Assembly (NCBI RefSeq): GCF_029350975.1
Contig: NZ_JARKMR010000001.1
Span: 620,001 to 684,000, forward strand
Direction of reading: 5' to 3'
Length of the DNA: 64,000 nucleotides
Source of the DNA: Maribacter zhoushanensis
GTDB taxonomy: Bacteria; Bacteroidota; Bacteroidia; Flavobacteriales; Flavobacteriaceae
Under the pieces are notes generated by a model, which saw nothing but the letters and a program-made list of their open reading frames with translations, ran no database searches and had not been told where the DNA came from. Position numbers and translations under genes: made by a program. Numbering within the stretch: the stretch's first letter is position 1; each line of letters begins with the position of its first letter. Below are positions 46,097 to 56,416 of the stretch, piece by piece.

Positions 46097-47386
46097 TTAA
46101 TCGACGAATTGTAATACCTGTCGTTTTTGTTCAGCGGTTATTTTTTTGTTGAAATTTTGCATTACCGTATCAATAGCCAAATATTTTTCTGCGTAGTTCC
46201 GTGCTGCCTGTTTAATGTCTTGATTATCCACCTCACCTAGACCTATTAAAATTCCGGTATCTAAAGCTTCTTGATTTTCTGGGGCTACTAAAATACCCAT
46301 GTTATGTTTACTGACCACGCGATGTAAACTAGAATTTGGGTTTGCCGTTATCAAAGCTAACCCCCCTACGGAAAGAATAGTAGTTAATTTTGAAGGCATC
46401 ACCAAATCACTGGCTTTTTCTTTCTGTATCACCAAATGTATATCTGCAATATTTAAAAATTTATTAAACTTGCCTTTAGGTTGTAGGGGCATAAAATGAA
46501 CATTGTTCAAATTCATGTTTTTGGCTTTTTCTTTCAAAACTTCCTTGTAGGGTCCTGTTCCACAAATGATAAATTGCAAATGTTGATGGTCTACTAGATT
46601 TTTTGCGGAAGTTAAAATGGCATCTAAGCCTTGTTTTTCACCTATAGCTCCAGAATATAGTACTATAAAATCCGATGATTTAAAGCCCCAATTTTTTTTA
46701 TAATCTTTACTGTTTTCAATGGGATAAAAGGTATTGGTATCTGTCCAATTGGGAAAAAATGATATAGGTTTCAATGCCTTACGTTCTATTTTTTCAATCA
46801 TGCCATCAGAGATACTACTAATAATATCGGTATGCTTATAAATGTATTTTTCTATACCGTATAAAGTCTTTAAAAGTTTTGGGGATTTAATCATTCCCAA
46901 ATCTTGTGCAGCCTCAATTTGCATATCTTGAATGTGGTGTATATGAATAGCACCTTTAAGTTTCTTGTAAAAGACGCCGAGTAAACCAATTTGAAAAGAA
47001 GGGGCGACGGTAATAACTCTGCTATATTTTTTACAACATAGAAGGGGAATACTTACTAAAAAGGCGGATAATGAAAAGGTACAGTCTAGTAACATTCTTT
47101 TTAGACCGCTAGGTTTATTGGGCACGTACATTGGGCATCTAATAACACGTAGTTTTCCTCCAGATTCAAAATTGGTCACTTCTTTTTTATACCAAAATCG
47201 GTTCTTTCTATAGGGTTTCTGTATTTTCCAATAAGGATAATAAGGGTAGGAGGTTAGAACGGTACACTCATGTCCCTTTTCTGCCAACCAATGCATCATT
47301 TCTCCTGAATATTTTCCAATACCAGTAAGCTCAGGAGAAAAATTATAGCCGACGAACAAAATGCGTTTTGTATTATTTGTTTTCAT
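46097..47386 (-). CDS. WcaI-like glycosyltransferase, GT4
   Basis: A 429-residue GT-B enzyme like WcaI of colanic acid synthesis. The opening RILFVGYNFSPELTGIGKYS and VLTSYPYYPYWKIQKPYRK near 40-58 are typical of this subfamily. The donor half begins at FIVLYSGAIGEKQGLDAILT, and KASDLVMPSKLTTILSVGG replaces the usual EX7E, as in other WcaI-like enzymes. A fucose role as in E. coli WcaI is possible, since gmd and fcl are nearby, but this is only inference. Confidence 0.88.
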   Translation of the reverse strand: MKTNNTKRILFVGYNFSPELTGIGKYSGEMMHWLAEKGHECTVLTSYPYYPYWKIQKPYRKNRFWYKKEVTNFESGGKLRVIRCPMYVPNKPSGLKRMLLDCTFSLSAFLVSIPLLCCKKYSRVITVAPSFQIGLLGVFYKKLKGAIHIHHIQDMQIEAAQDLGMIKSPKLLKTLYGIEKYIYKHTDIISSISDGMIEKIERKALKPISFFPNWTDTNTFYPIENSKDYKKNWGFKSSDFIVLYSGAIGEKQGLDAILTSAKNLVDHQHLQFIICGTGPYKEVLKEKAKNMNLNNVHFMPLQPKGKFNKFLNIADIHLVIQKEKASDLVMPSKLTTILSVGGLALITANPNSSLHRVVSKHNMGILVAPENQEALDTGILIGLGEVDNQDIKQAARNYAEKYLAIDTVMQNFNKKITAEQKRQVLQFVD

Positions 47387-47476
47387 GGTGTGTGCATTAA
47401 AAGATTTGTATTGTGGGAATATGATAACTGCAAATGCAAAAAATATTTGAATAAATGATATGTCTATTATTTTATA

Positions 47477-48637
47477 CTAAGAAGTAGTAATAGACTTGTA
47501 GAATGATTCTATTTCTAGCAAGACATTTTTGCCGTTGAAGTTTTTAACCTGCTCCAGGCCAGTTTTTTTTAAACTTATAAGTTTATCGTTACTTAAATTT
47601 AAAGTAGTATCAATAACTTTTGCCGCTTTAGTTGCCCAAGGCTTAATTTCGTTAGGCGATATACAAGGGTCTATATAGATAGCCGCTTTACCACCAACTT
47701 CATTCATTGGTGCTGCATTGGTAGTTATAACGGGGCAAGCACATGCCATTGCTTCTGCAATAGGCCAACCAAAACCTTCTGCCAAGGAGGGAAAGAGAAA
47801 TAGAGAGGCTCCTTGATATGCATTTAATAAAATGTGATTTTCAACCCGGATCAAAAAATGAATATCGTTCTTAAAAGGCGAAGCTTCAAACAATGTTTTA
47901 ATTTCTTTATTAGGTGCACTGCCAATTAGTAATAGAGGTAATGTTTTATTTGTGATGGTACGCCATTGGTCATAGATAGCTATAACCCCTTTTTTATTTT
48001 TGTAAAAATCGCCTCCTCCAACATGCAGTAGGTAACCATGGCTTACATCTATTTTTAGATGTTTACTCATCACGTATCTTGAAGCTGCAGTTTTACCTAC
48101 TTTAAACATAGGGTCTATAGCATTGTAAATGTGTGTAATGTGGTCTGGTTTTTTTTTAAGAAATGTTAGCAGTTCTTTTTCTGTATTCTTTGAAATACAT
48201 AAAAAATTGTTCGCTTTAGAAAATCCCTTAAAAATAAGATGTTGGTACTGTTTCCCAGTCCAGCTTGTTTTGTTTTCTGGGATACGACCTAAAGCAGATT
48301 TTAGCGCTATAAAATCATGGCAATGTACTACGTGTAATTTATTTTCTATAAAAGGCATCCACATGCCTAAAGCTTGATCAATTAAAACGTATAGCGTATT
48401 TTTTGATTGCTTTTTAGAATTACGTTTTATTTTAAATGGAAAATAAACGAAGGTATCTATATAGCGCAACCATTTTTTAATTGGTTTATGAGTACTGTAT
48501 TTTGCTAAAAAATTATTTGGAGCCCATACTTCTGTCTTATAGCCTAATTCTTGAAAACCATTATTCAAAAATTCGGTGTAGCGAGTCATGCTAAACCCTC
48601 TAAACTCTTCATGATGGGTTAGAAAAATAATTTTCAT
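47477..48637 (-). CDS. Glycosyltransferase, GT4 family
   Basis: A 386-residue GT-B enzyme. The N-terminus is IIFLTHHEEFRGFSMTRYT, a VVHCHDFIALKSALG acceptor-half segment lies near 103-117, and the donor half includes GYLLHVGGGDFYKNKKGVIA. The EX7E motif EGFGWPIAEAMACACPVITT is intact, followed by EVGGKAAIYIDP. It lies 13 bases after the acyltransferase gene and 90 bases before the WcaI-like gene. Sugar specificity unknown. Confidence 0.9.
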   Translation of the reverse strand: MKIIFLTHHEEFRGFSMTRYTEFLNNGFQELGYKTEVWAPNNFLAKYSTHKPIKKWLRYIDTFVYFPFKIKRNSKKQSKNTLYVLIDQALGMWMPFIENKLHVVHCHDFIALKSALGRIPENKTSWTGKQYQHLIFKGFSKANNFLCISKNTEKELLTFLKKKPDHITHIYNAIDPMFKVGKTAASRYVMSKHLKIDVSHGYLLHVGGGDFYKNKKGVIAIYDQWRTITNKTLPLLLIGSAPNKEIKTLFEASPFKNDIHFLIRVENHILLNAYQGASLFLFPSLAEGFGWPIAEAMACACPVITTNAAPMNEVGGKAAIYIDPCISPNEIKPWATKAAKVIDTTLNLSNDKLISLKKTGLEQVKNFNGKNVLLEIESFYKSITTS

Positions 48638-48650
48638 CCTCTCCGTTCTA

Positions 48651-49643
48651 TTAACCTAATATCTTAATTAATCTTGTTTTCTTTAAGACTTTAATAATTA
48701 ATAATGTTGCAATAAAGACTATTGTTACAATAACTAGAGATAACAGAATATTTATCCAGGTGTGTGTTTGTACTTCTGTGTTTATTAATCCAGTATGTTC
48801 AATAATATTATTTAATAGAATTATTACAAGAGGGTTACTGACAAAAATGATTAGCGTGTTTTGACCAATAAAACTTATTAGTTTATTGATCTTTTCTGTA
48901 TAATTCAACGGTTTTTTTTGAGTAAAAAAAGCACAAAATAAAGATGAAAAAATAAGAGTTCCCAAAGTTATATAATCAAAATGCTCAAAATTATATTTGC
49001 CTAGGTAGAATAATTCTAATCCTAGTATAATAGGGGAAAATAGAAATATTGTAGAAATTTTTTTGGAAGGATTTCTAGCTAATGAAATGCCAATGAACAC
49101 ATAGATTATCCAGAAATAAAAGGGTCGATAGCCTAATTTAACTATCATTTCAGGAAGCATATAGAAATAAAACTCAAAATAGGTATATAGAATAAATGTT
49201 AATATTATAAATAAGAATCTAAGAATTTTTATATGGTATATTTTTCTTAACAGTGGATAGATGATAATTAATTGAAAGAGGATAATAAAGAAATATTGTC
49301 CTGACCAACCGTAACCACTGAAATATTGTGAAAATAAATTTTTGAACGTTAAAGTAGACCAATTAACAGAAAGTAGAAAGTATAGTAAGCTCCATATCAG
49401 AAAAACCCGCAAGAGGTGGATGAAACGAGTTGTTAGATATTTTTTTTTGTCGTTTTCTTTTCTTAAGAAGTGTTTTTCTAAAAAATAGGCCCAAAGAATT
49501 ATAAAACAGGGAACTGCAAATCTATAAGCATCTCGTATAAATATTAATATTGAAGTTTTATCTATTAATGAATAAGCATGGATATATACTACTCCAAAAA
49601 TTGAAATACTTTTCAATAAATCTCCATTAATATTTCGAGGCAT
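48651..49643 (-). CDS. Acyltransferase 3 family membrane protein
   Basis: A 330-residue integral membrane protein with about ten helices. The N-terminal part NGDLLKSISIFGVVYIHAYS carries the conserved histidine of acyltransferase-3 proteins, and a second motif RFAVPCFIILWAYFL follows. These enzymes move acetyl or other acyl groups across the membrane onto sugars. It follows the OafA-like gene by 40 bases in the EPS operon. It is shorter and more diverged than its neighbour; a WecH/EpsO-like O-acyltransferase is the closest description. Confidence 0.82.
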   Translation of the reverse strand: MPRNINGDLLKSISIFGVVYIHAYSLIDKTSILIFIRDAYRFAVPCFIILWAYFLEKHFLRKENDKKKYLTTRFIHLLRVFLIWSLLYFLLSVNWSTLTFKNLFSQYFSGYGWSGQYFFIILFQLIIIYPLLRKIYHIKILRFLFIILTFILYTYFEFYFYMLPEMIVKLGYRPFYFWIIYVFIGISLARNPSKKISTIFLFSPIILGLELFYLGKYNFEHFDYITLGTLIFSSLFCAFFTQKKPLNYTEKINKLISFIGQNTLIIFVSNPLVIILLNNIIEHTGLINTEVQTHTWINILLSLVIVTIVFIATLLIIKVLKKTRLIKILG

Positions 49644-49683
49644 TAGATTAATTCTATTTTATTAGTAATCAGCATCAAATTCT

Positions 49684-50811
49684 TTATGAGAATTTGATGT
49701 TTTTATTAATATATAAAAGTGGTTTCAAATAATTAATATTCAAAAATTTCAACTTCCATTTAATTGATTCTTTTTCTAAGAAATAACACACTACGAAGAA
49801 AAACGGAAAAAATATTAATTGATAAGTTAGAGCTATTTGTTGATTTTTAAAATAAAGTAATATTGGATAATGTAAAGCATAAATAGCATAACTTCCTTCT
49901 CCAATTTTATAAAACAGAAAATTTAAAATACTTTCAAGTTTTTTTAGTTTTATTTTATCTAGTATTACTATTGCAAAGTAAAAAATACCATTCATACACA
50001 TGCCTTTGCCAATATTGATAAAATTGTTAGAAGGAATAAAATCTTTTAGTAAAAGAATAATTAAGCCAAATATGAAATTTATCAAGAAAAAAAAGTGTCT
50101 TTTTTTCTGATTTATAAAATATTGAGCTGAAAAATATGCCAAAATCCATGTAACAAATCCCCCTAAAAATAAAAATTGTGGGATAAAAAGAATCTTTTTA
50201 TTTATCAATATACCTAAAAGTGCTAATAGTATTAGTAAAGAATATTTTATGTAAAGACTCGTATTTTTTAAATATTTGCTGTTAATTAAATAAACTAAAG
50301 GAAAAAATAAATAAAAAAACATTTCAAAAGATAAAGACCACAATGGTCCATTCAAACCATAAGGAATTACCCACGAATTTTCAATTATTTTACCTGTTTG
50401 TAAGAAGAGTAAATTGCCAATTAAATTTTTAATATTAAAGTCTGGTAAGTTTTGTAAGTTCATTACGAGACCAATTAACAATGATAGTGTAATGGCTATC
50501 CAATAAATAGGCAAAATTCTTTTAAATCTACGATATAAGTATCCATTGATATCGTCTTTATTTTTTAAAGGTCTTTTGATTGTGCTTAACCCTATTGAAA
50601 AGCCTGAAATTATGAAGAATAATAAAACGGCTTCAAAATTTAAATCAGATATAAATTTAAATATAAGATAAATCTTTTCAGATAAGATACTGTGAAAAAT
50701 GTTCTTGTTTAATTTAAAAATATGATGATATAAAACTACTAGGGCTGCCATTCCTCTAATACTATCTAAAATTTTTAAGCGACGGAATTTTCGTTTTCTA
50801 TTTAATTCCAT
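49684..50811 (-). CDS. OafA-like acyltransferase 3 membrane protein
   Basis: A 375-residue membrane protein with about ten helices. The family signature KILDSIRGMAALVVLYHHIF near 13-32 includes the R and HH residues, and FFIISGFSIGL near 65-75 is the second motif. RRFKRILPIYWIAI near 92-105 is also typical, and GPLWSLSFEMFFYLFFPL matches the W-S-L-x-x-E motif near 155-170. It probably O-acetylates the polysaccharide. It lies between the polymerase gene and another acyltransferase-3 gene, so the repeat unit may carry several acyl groups. Confidence 0.9.
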   Translation of the reverse strand: MELNRKRKFRRLKILDSIRGMAALVVLYHHIFKLNKNIFHSILSEKIYLIFKFISDLNFEAVLLFFIISGFSIGLSTIKRPLKNKDDINGYLYRRFKRILPIYWIAITLSLLIGLVMNLQNLPDFNIKNLIGNLLFLQTGKIIENSWVIPYGLNGPLWSLSFEMFFYLFFPLVYLINSKYLKNTSLYIKYSLLILLALLGILINKKILFIPQFLFLGGFVTWILAYFSAQYFINQKKRHFFFLINFIFGLIILLLKDFIPSNNFINIGKGMCMNGIFYFAIVILDKIKLKKLESILNFLFYKIGEGSYAIYALHYPILLYFKNQQIALTYQLIFFPFFFVVCYFLEKESIKWKLKFLNINYLKPLLYINKNIKFS

Positions 50812-50906
50812 ATAATTACAATAATTTTTTGTTGAAGATTTTTAAACGGGACTTATAATTTGTAGAAAAGTATCTGTCTTTTTTCAACTTCTTGATAGTT
50901 AACAGT

Positions 50907-52487
50907 TCACCTATTTCTTAAAACAGACCATTTAGGCTGTAATATTTTATATGCTGTTATTACAAATAATAATATTATTAAGTAAGTAACAATGTCTTGT
51001 AAATATCCTCTTAGAATATAACTTAGGTCACTACTAATACCATTGGCATTAGTAAAAAGCCCTAGGAAATTAAAAATGCTCATTATGGCCAATGGTGCAT
51101 ATTTAATTCCACTTTTAGAGAAGAGTATAAAAGTATTTAGAAGTTTGAAAACGATAAAGAATACAAAAGCTTGAAATGGGAAGTACCAGTATCCAAATGT
51201 AGCTAATCCATCTCCAACATGACTTGTAACGCGATATCCGCCTAAACTTCTACCAGATAATAAATCTCCTCTAGAAAATTCGTAGAGAGATTTATTAAAT
51301 TCAATACCCAAAAAACTAAGTATTGGTGATGGGATTAACCCAATCATACCAATTGAAAAATAGTTTATCATCTGGTTGCTTGCAAACCCTTTTTTTTCAG
51401 CTAAATATAGGGTTTCATCAGTAATTCTCATATTTGCGTATCTCTCAAGCATGAAATTATCTACATATTCTTCTGACCAAGCTTGATGATAGTTGGTTAA
51501 AGGATTGTATTGCTTTTTTTGTCGTTTTAGTTTTAACCTATTCATTAAGCTTTTATCCTGTAAAATCTCAATTGTTTTCTCAAAAGCTTTAAGTTTATCA
51601 GCATTATTCCTTTGTTCAGCATCGTATAGCATAACCTCTCTAGTATGCAACATTGCTGTCGATAGGTTTGTAAGAAAATTCAAAGTAAAATATATTAGTA
51701 TACAACCAAGAATGAATTTTAAGGGCGAAACAAGTTTTGTCAGATTTATATTTTTAATAATAACATGCAAAAAGAACAACAGACCCATGGTTCCAAATGG
51801 TGTTATAATTAAATGTCTTTTATTAGAAGCTACGTTTAATGTGATTACTAAAATGGTGTACACCCAAACCAATTTTGTTTGTTTATATTTTACCTTAATT
51901 AAATCTGGAAATAATAGGCATATAGGTGCAAACATGAGGTATTCTAGCCCAATTAGAAATTTTCCGGAAACATCACCGTATTCAACTCCGCCTCGACTTA
52001 AATTATAAACCTTTATAACAAAACCTATTAACCCCATTGCCCAAATAATAGGGGGGTTAATTTCATAGAAATTAACTTTTTTTAAAGTCTTTTGAATAAT
52101 ATTATTTTTAAAAACTGCTTTATTAGGATTACATGCAAAATAAAAGGCCATTGAGGAAATAAGAAACAGTATGGTTTCACCAATGAAAGTTTGATATGGT
52201 CGTTCAAACCCATAAGTTATAGGTTTACCTTCTACCAAAGTTGCTATAAGAGGTAGAAATCGATACATGAACATAGAAAGGTACATGAGAAATGCAAATG
52301 GGAATAGTTTAATATAAACGGCTTTAAAAAAATAAGAAAACACCATGTAACTAATGACTGCCATAACACAACCGAAAAAGTTAGGAATGGAAGGGAAAAA
52401 TATTAATTCACCAACTACTCCAATTACTAAAATTACCTTTAGTACTAGGTTTATTTGGCGAATGCTATGGTTTTCTGAGTAAATCAT
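50907..52487 (-). CDS. Wzy-like oligosaccharide repeat-unit polymerase
   Basis: A 526-residue protein with about twelve membrane helices. A long hydrophilic stretch (about 270-400) includes LKAFEKTIEILQDKSLMNRLK, and a motif GRSLGGYRVTSHVGDGLATF lies near 437-456. Topology and position between a flippase and acyltransferases fit the Wzy polymerase of this pathway. Sequence similarity in Wzy proteins is poor, so the call depends on context. It lies 32 bases after the flippase gene on the - strand. Confidence 0.78.
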   Translation of the reverse strand: MIYSENHSIRQINLVLKVILVIGVVGELIFFPSIPNFFGCVMAVISYMVFSYFFKAVYIKLFPFAFLMYLSMFMYRFLPLIATLVEGKPITYGFERPYQTFIGETILFLISSMAFYFACNPNKAVFKNNIIQKTLKKVNFYEINPPIIWAMGLIGFVIKVYNLSRGGVEYGDVSGKFLIGLEYLMFAPICLLFPDLIKVKYKQTKLVWVYTILVITLNVASNKRHLIITPFGTMGLLFFLHVIIKNINLTKLVSPLKFILGCILIYFTLNFLTNLSTAMLHTREVMLYDAEQRNNADKLKAFEKTIEILQDKSLMNRLKLKRQKKQYNPLTNYHQAWSEEYVDNFMLERYANMRITDETLYLAEKKGFASNQMINYFSIGMIGLIPSPILSFLGIEFNKSLYEFSRGDLLSGRSLGGYRVTSHVGDGLATFGYWYFPFQAFVFFIVFKLLNTFILFSKSGIKYAPLAIMSIFNFLGLFTNANGISSDLSYILRGYLQDIVTYLIILLFVITAYKILQPKWSVLRNR

Positions 52488-52519
52488 ATTTTAAGAGTAA
52501 TTATCAAAACCCTATTAGG

Positions 52520-53908
52520 TTATTGAGAAGAACTTTTATTTTTTATGCCTTTTAGTTTAGTTTTAATTTGTTGATTTAGCGTCATGAAATCTGATATGCC
52601 GTGCTTATATAAATCACCCAAGGTCATATGCATTAATTTACAGCCAAGAGGTAGTATTAGTATGACTAATAAAATATCTAATGTTAGAGCACCTAACGCT
52701 GCACCCACTAAACCTAAGTAGCTAGAGAATATGTAAGTAAATGCTACCGAGATTAATGCGCCAATAATTCCGTAAATGCCCATTTTTTTAGGTTGGTTGA
52801 CTGCTCTGAATACCATCTCTGCACTATACCATAAGGCGTTGAATATTAAACCTGAGATACTTATATACCACATAGCTAATGGTAATTCAAGAGCATTTTT
52901 TGTCCATATGTTATAAAACCAAGGACCAAATATTGCCAATAGTATACATCCTAAAATTGATAAAATAAACACACCTAAAATAGATATTCGAAATATTTTT
53001 TTTGCAGTTTGCCATTGATTTTTACCAATGTAATACTGTAATTCTGGAAAAACGGTTGGTTCAACCAAATACAGAAATTGGTTAAATGATCTACTTAATG
53101 TTCTAACGGTGTTGAAGATTGCAACCGCTTCAGGACCAAGTACAATTCTTACTACGAATGTGGTACCTTGGAAATAAATAATTTGCCATACAGGCAGCAT
53201 TAAATAACTAAGTCCTTTAGCGGTAATGTCCTTTAAAATGTTTTTATCCTTGATACCAACATGCGTTTTAAAAAGACCAATTACTTTCTTACCTTTTATA
53301 CCATAAAAAATTATAAATAATAAAGTTACTATGAATTGCGTAATAGCAAACTCTATAACACCATATCCTAAGACAAGAACTAGTAACCCCGTGCCAATTA
53401 AAAATGCTGATTTCGTGGTAATCAAATTGATACTTAAAGCTGCTTTTTGTGCAGCTCTATAGTAAGATTCCATCAATTGTAAATAGAACATTAGTAATTG
53501 TGCAACAATCATAAATGAAACTGCGACAATTGCATCGGTCTTGTCAATTAAAGATTTTTCGAACACATTAAAATAATCTAACAACACTATAGTCAATGCA
53601 CTGACCACAATTGCTATGAATATCATAATGGTAATTATGTAAAAACCGGTTTTACTTATGTTTGCAGCTTTTTGTTTATTACCTGCGGCATAAGTTAGAA
53701 CAAAGCTGTTGCCGGCCGCAGACCCAAATCCTAAATTAGAAAAAGCCATGACACTTGGTATTATGGTCAGTGTTAGCCATTCTCCATAATAAGCTGCACC
53801 CCAAGCCGTAATAAAAAATGGAACTAAGAATAATTGTTCAACAACCCTGACTACTTTTTGTAGAATTGAGGCTAGACCATTACTTAGTATTCTTTTGTTT
53901 AAAGACAT
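52520..53908 (-). CDS. Wzx-like polysaccharide flippase
   Basis: A 462-residue membrane protein with about 12-14 helices of the MATE-like polysaccharide transporter group. The N-terminus LNKRILSNGLASILQKVVRV leads into WGAAYYGEWLTLTIIPSVMAFSN and GFGSAAGNSF, the same pattern as the 32296 flippase. It should flip the repeat unit made by the - strand operon. It lies 48 bases after the Wzc-like gene and 32 bases before the polymerase gene, in the usual order for a Wzx/Wzy pathway. Confidence 0.9.
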   Translation of the reverse strand: MSLNKRILSNGLASILQKVVRVVEQLFLVPFFITAWGAAYYGEWLTLTIIPSVMAFSNLGFGSAAGNSFVLTYAAGNKQKAANISKTGFYIITIMIFIAIVVSALTIVLLDYFNVFEKSLIDKTDAIVAVSFMIVAQLLMFYLQLMESYYRAAQKAALSINLITTKSAFLIGTGLLVLVLGYGVIEFAITQFIVTLLFIIFYGIKGKKVIGLFKTHVGIKDKNILKDITAKGLSYLMLPVWQIIYFQGTTFVVRIVLGPEAVAIFNTVRTLSRSFNQFLYLVEPTVFPELQYYIGKNQWQTAKKIFRISILGVFILSILGCILLAIFGPWFYNIWTKNALELPLAMWYISISGLIFNALWYSAEMVFRAVNQPKKMGIYGIIGALISVAFTYIFSSYLGLVGAALGALTLDILLVILILPLGCKLMHMTLGDLYKHGISDFMTLNQQIKTKLKGIKNKSSSQ

Positions 53909-53956
53909 GTAAATCTTTTATTTATGCGAATATTAAAAAGGTTCTCTTTCAAAAAA

Positions 53957-56251
53957 TTACATGTAGGTATCTTTTGGTGCTGTATCATTCAGTAAAACCA
54001 TACAGTTTTTAAGCTTTTCGTTTTGATAGATATTTTCAACAATACTTAAGTGCTCTTTTTTTGTAAAATTTTCACGTACTACATAAATTGTACTATCAAT
54101 AAATGGGTTAAGGGCATAAGCATCTGATACCAGCCCAATAGGTGCCGTATCAATAATGATTCTGTCAAATTCTTGTTTCAGCTCATTAATTAAAATACCA
54201 ACGCGTTCATGTAAAACAATTGTGCTTATTTGTCCAATTACTTTACCAGAACCCATAATCTGTAAATTTTCAATATTGCTATAACTTTGTAGTAAAGGCG
54301 CTTTGTCTATTCCCTTTTTTATAATGAAATCCGTAATACCATTTTTTTCATCCAAATTAAAATAACTCATTAAAGAAGGCTGTCTTAAATCAAATGAAAG
54401 TAAGGCTACTTTTTCTCCAACCGAGGCAAGTGATAAAGCGAAGTTTGCTGCAATGAAAGTTTTTCCTTCACCCTTTACCGAAGACGTGATCATTATCGTT
54501 TTATTTGGTGCATCTTTTATTAAGTAATCTATATTAAAACGTAATAATCTGAATAATTCTAAGGTAGGGGATTGTTCTTCTCCCTCTTCTTCTTTGGTTA
54601 GAATTAACTTAGAGTCTTTGTTTTTTGAAATTTCACCAACTAAAGGAGCAGCAGTTAACTGTTTAACCTCATCTGAAGAAGTGATATTCGTATTAAATGT
54701 GTTTTTAAAATATATTATAGATATAGGTAGAAAAAGGCCAAGTAATAAGCCTGCTAAATACGTTAATTTCTTATTTGGACTGATGGGGTAAAGACCCGCC
54801 TTTGGTTGATTAATAACACGTGTAGAAGAGGCTGGGGCCGCAAGAGACAGAACTTCTTCTTCTCTTTTTTGTAGTAAGTATAGATACAAGCCTTCTTTGG
54901 TGCTCTTGTCTCTGCTAATGTCTAATAATTTTTTTTCCATACCTGGCACTCTTGCCAATTGTGCATCGTACCTATTCGCATTTTCTTGTAAATTACGTTT
55001 TGCCAATGAGAGCCCGTTTTTTGTACTTTGAACATTTTGTAAAATGGACTGTCTCAAGTTAGATAAGTTGCCGTCCAGTTTTATAATCATTGGGTTTGAC
55101 GTAACAGCCGATTGAGAAAGATTTTGTCTCTCTAAAAGAGTAGCGTTGTATTTGCTGATTTGTTCAGTGAGTGTTCGGTCATTAATAGAAAATCCACCTC
55201 CAATAGAATTTTCAATTGTTCCGTTTAATAATGTTTGTTCTACTTGACTTAAAATATTTATTTGACTTTGATAATCAGAAGCTTTTTCTTTATAATCGTT
55301 TGCTTGTTGAATATATGTGTCAGCATTACTAGATACATCGGTTACTACATTTTTAGTTTTAAAATCAACAACAGATTTTTCTACATTTTCAATTTCACCT
55401 GATAGTAATTTTAAACGATTATCAATTATTTTGATAGTATTTTCAGCTATCTCATTTTCATATTTAATAGTTCTTTCTATGTAGGTGTTAATAAGTTTAG
55501 TTAAAATGTCTTCCCCTTTTGTTTTATGTGTAGAAACGAAGGTCATTCTAAGAAGACTTCCTGTGTCGTTGTCAGGATATACACTTAGGTTTTTTAAATA
55601 GGAAGTAGCTAATTGTTCTTTATCGGAAACTAAAAAGCGAAGAGGTTTGTACTGGGTAATATCTCTAACTTCAGGTTTTTTTAGTATTGTAAATACACCA
55701 AATTTCGTGTTTACGGTTTCACCAAAAGCATGTGTATTATTATATTCTTGTTTTTCATATTCTGTTCTTATTTGATATGAGGTTTCATCTATAAAAGTTA
55801 AATCTATAAATTGATCATAAGGTACGATATCCGCATTTTCATCAATCAAAATTTGAACGGGCACTTCTTCACCATAAATCTCCACATCTTTTATACTTCC
55901 CTTCACATAAAAGCTGATATTTAAAAAATTATCGGTAATTACTTCCTCCATAATTCCAGAAGAAGTTATGATGCCAATTTCATCTTCTAAACTTTGTGTA
56001 GTTTTTATTAATCCAAAATCTCTAAAGCCTTCTATATCGCCAGTATTTTTACCTGAACTAATGCTCTTTAAGTAAATTGTACTATTGATTTCAAATTCAT
56101 TTTGAGACCAATATCTTAAATATAGAAAAACAAGTGTTAAGCAGGCTATTACTGTAGCAATTATAACCGGCCAGTACTTTAGATAAGATTTAAAAATTTG
56201 TCCTATACTTTTGCTTTCAGAAGTTTTTAAATCAAAATTGATTTCATTCAT
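53957..56251 (-). CDS. wzc: Wzc-like chain-length determinant with tyrosine-kinase ATPase domain
   Basis: A 764-residue paralogue of the 28669 protein. Membrane segments near 30-50 and 500-520 enclose a long periplasmic coiled-coil domain. The ATPase domain has ITSSVKGEGKTFIAANFAL (Walker A), LLSFDLRQPSLMSYF as a near-normal Walker A' with D-L-R, and FDRIIIDTAPIGLVSD (Walker B). The C-terminus LLNDTAPKDTYM holds one tyrosine rather than a cluster. It should control chain length with the flippase and polymerase that follow. No Wza gene lies in this operon, so it probably uses an exporter from elsewhere, perhaps the 27775 product. Confidence 0.92.
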   Translation of the reverse strand: MNEINFDLKTSESKSIGQIFKSYLKYWPVIIATVIACLTLVFLYLRYWSQNEFEINSTIYLKSISSGKNTGDIEGFRDFGLIKTTQSLEDEIGIITSSGIMEEVITDNFLNISFYVKGSIKDVEIYGEEVPVQILIDENADIVPYDQFIDLTFIDETSYQIRTEYEKQEYNNTHAFGETVNTKFGVFTILKKPEVRDITQYKPLRFLVSDKEQLATSYLKNLSVYPDNDTGSLLRMTFVSTHKTKGEDILTKLINTYIERTIKYENEIAENTIKIIDNRLKLLSGEIENVEKSVVDFKTKNVVTDVSSNADTYIQQANDYKEKASDYQSQINILSQVEQTLLNGTIENSIGGGFSINDRTLTEQISKYNATLLERQNLSQSAVTSNPMIIKLDGNLSNLRQSILQNVQSTKNGLSLAKRNLQENANRYDAQLARVPGMEKKLLDISRDKSTKEGLYLYLLQKREEEVLSLAAPASSTRVINQPKAGLYPISPNKKLTYLAGLLLGLFLPISIIYFKNTFNTNITSSDEVKQLTAAPLVGEISKNKDSKLILTKEEEGEEQSPTLELFRLLRFNIDYLIKDAPNKTIMITSSVKGEGKTFIAANFALSLASVGEKVALLSFDLRQPSLMSYFNLDEKNGITDFIIKKGIDKAPLLQSYSNIENLQIMGSGKVIGQISTIVLHERVGILINELKQEFDRIIIDTAPIGLVSDAYALNPFIDSTIYVVRENFTKKEHLSIVENIYQNEKLKNCMVLLNDTAPKDTYM

Positions 56252-56416
56252 TATTGAAAATGTCTTATTATTCTTAGTTGAAATATTTAATAGCTTTAAA
56301 GTAATATCCGCTAAATTAAGGAGCTATTCTTGTACGTTTTAAATATTTTATTTTTTATGAGTAGTCTTTGTGATTATATTCTGTTACATCATTAACAAGG
56401 AACATAAATATAAGTA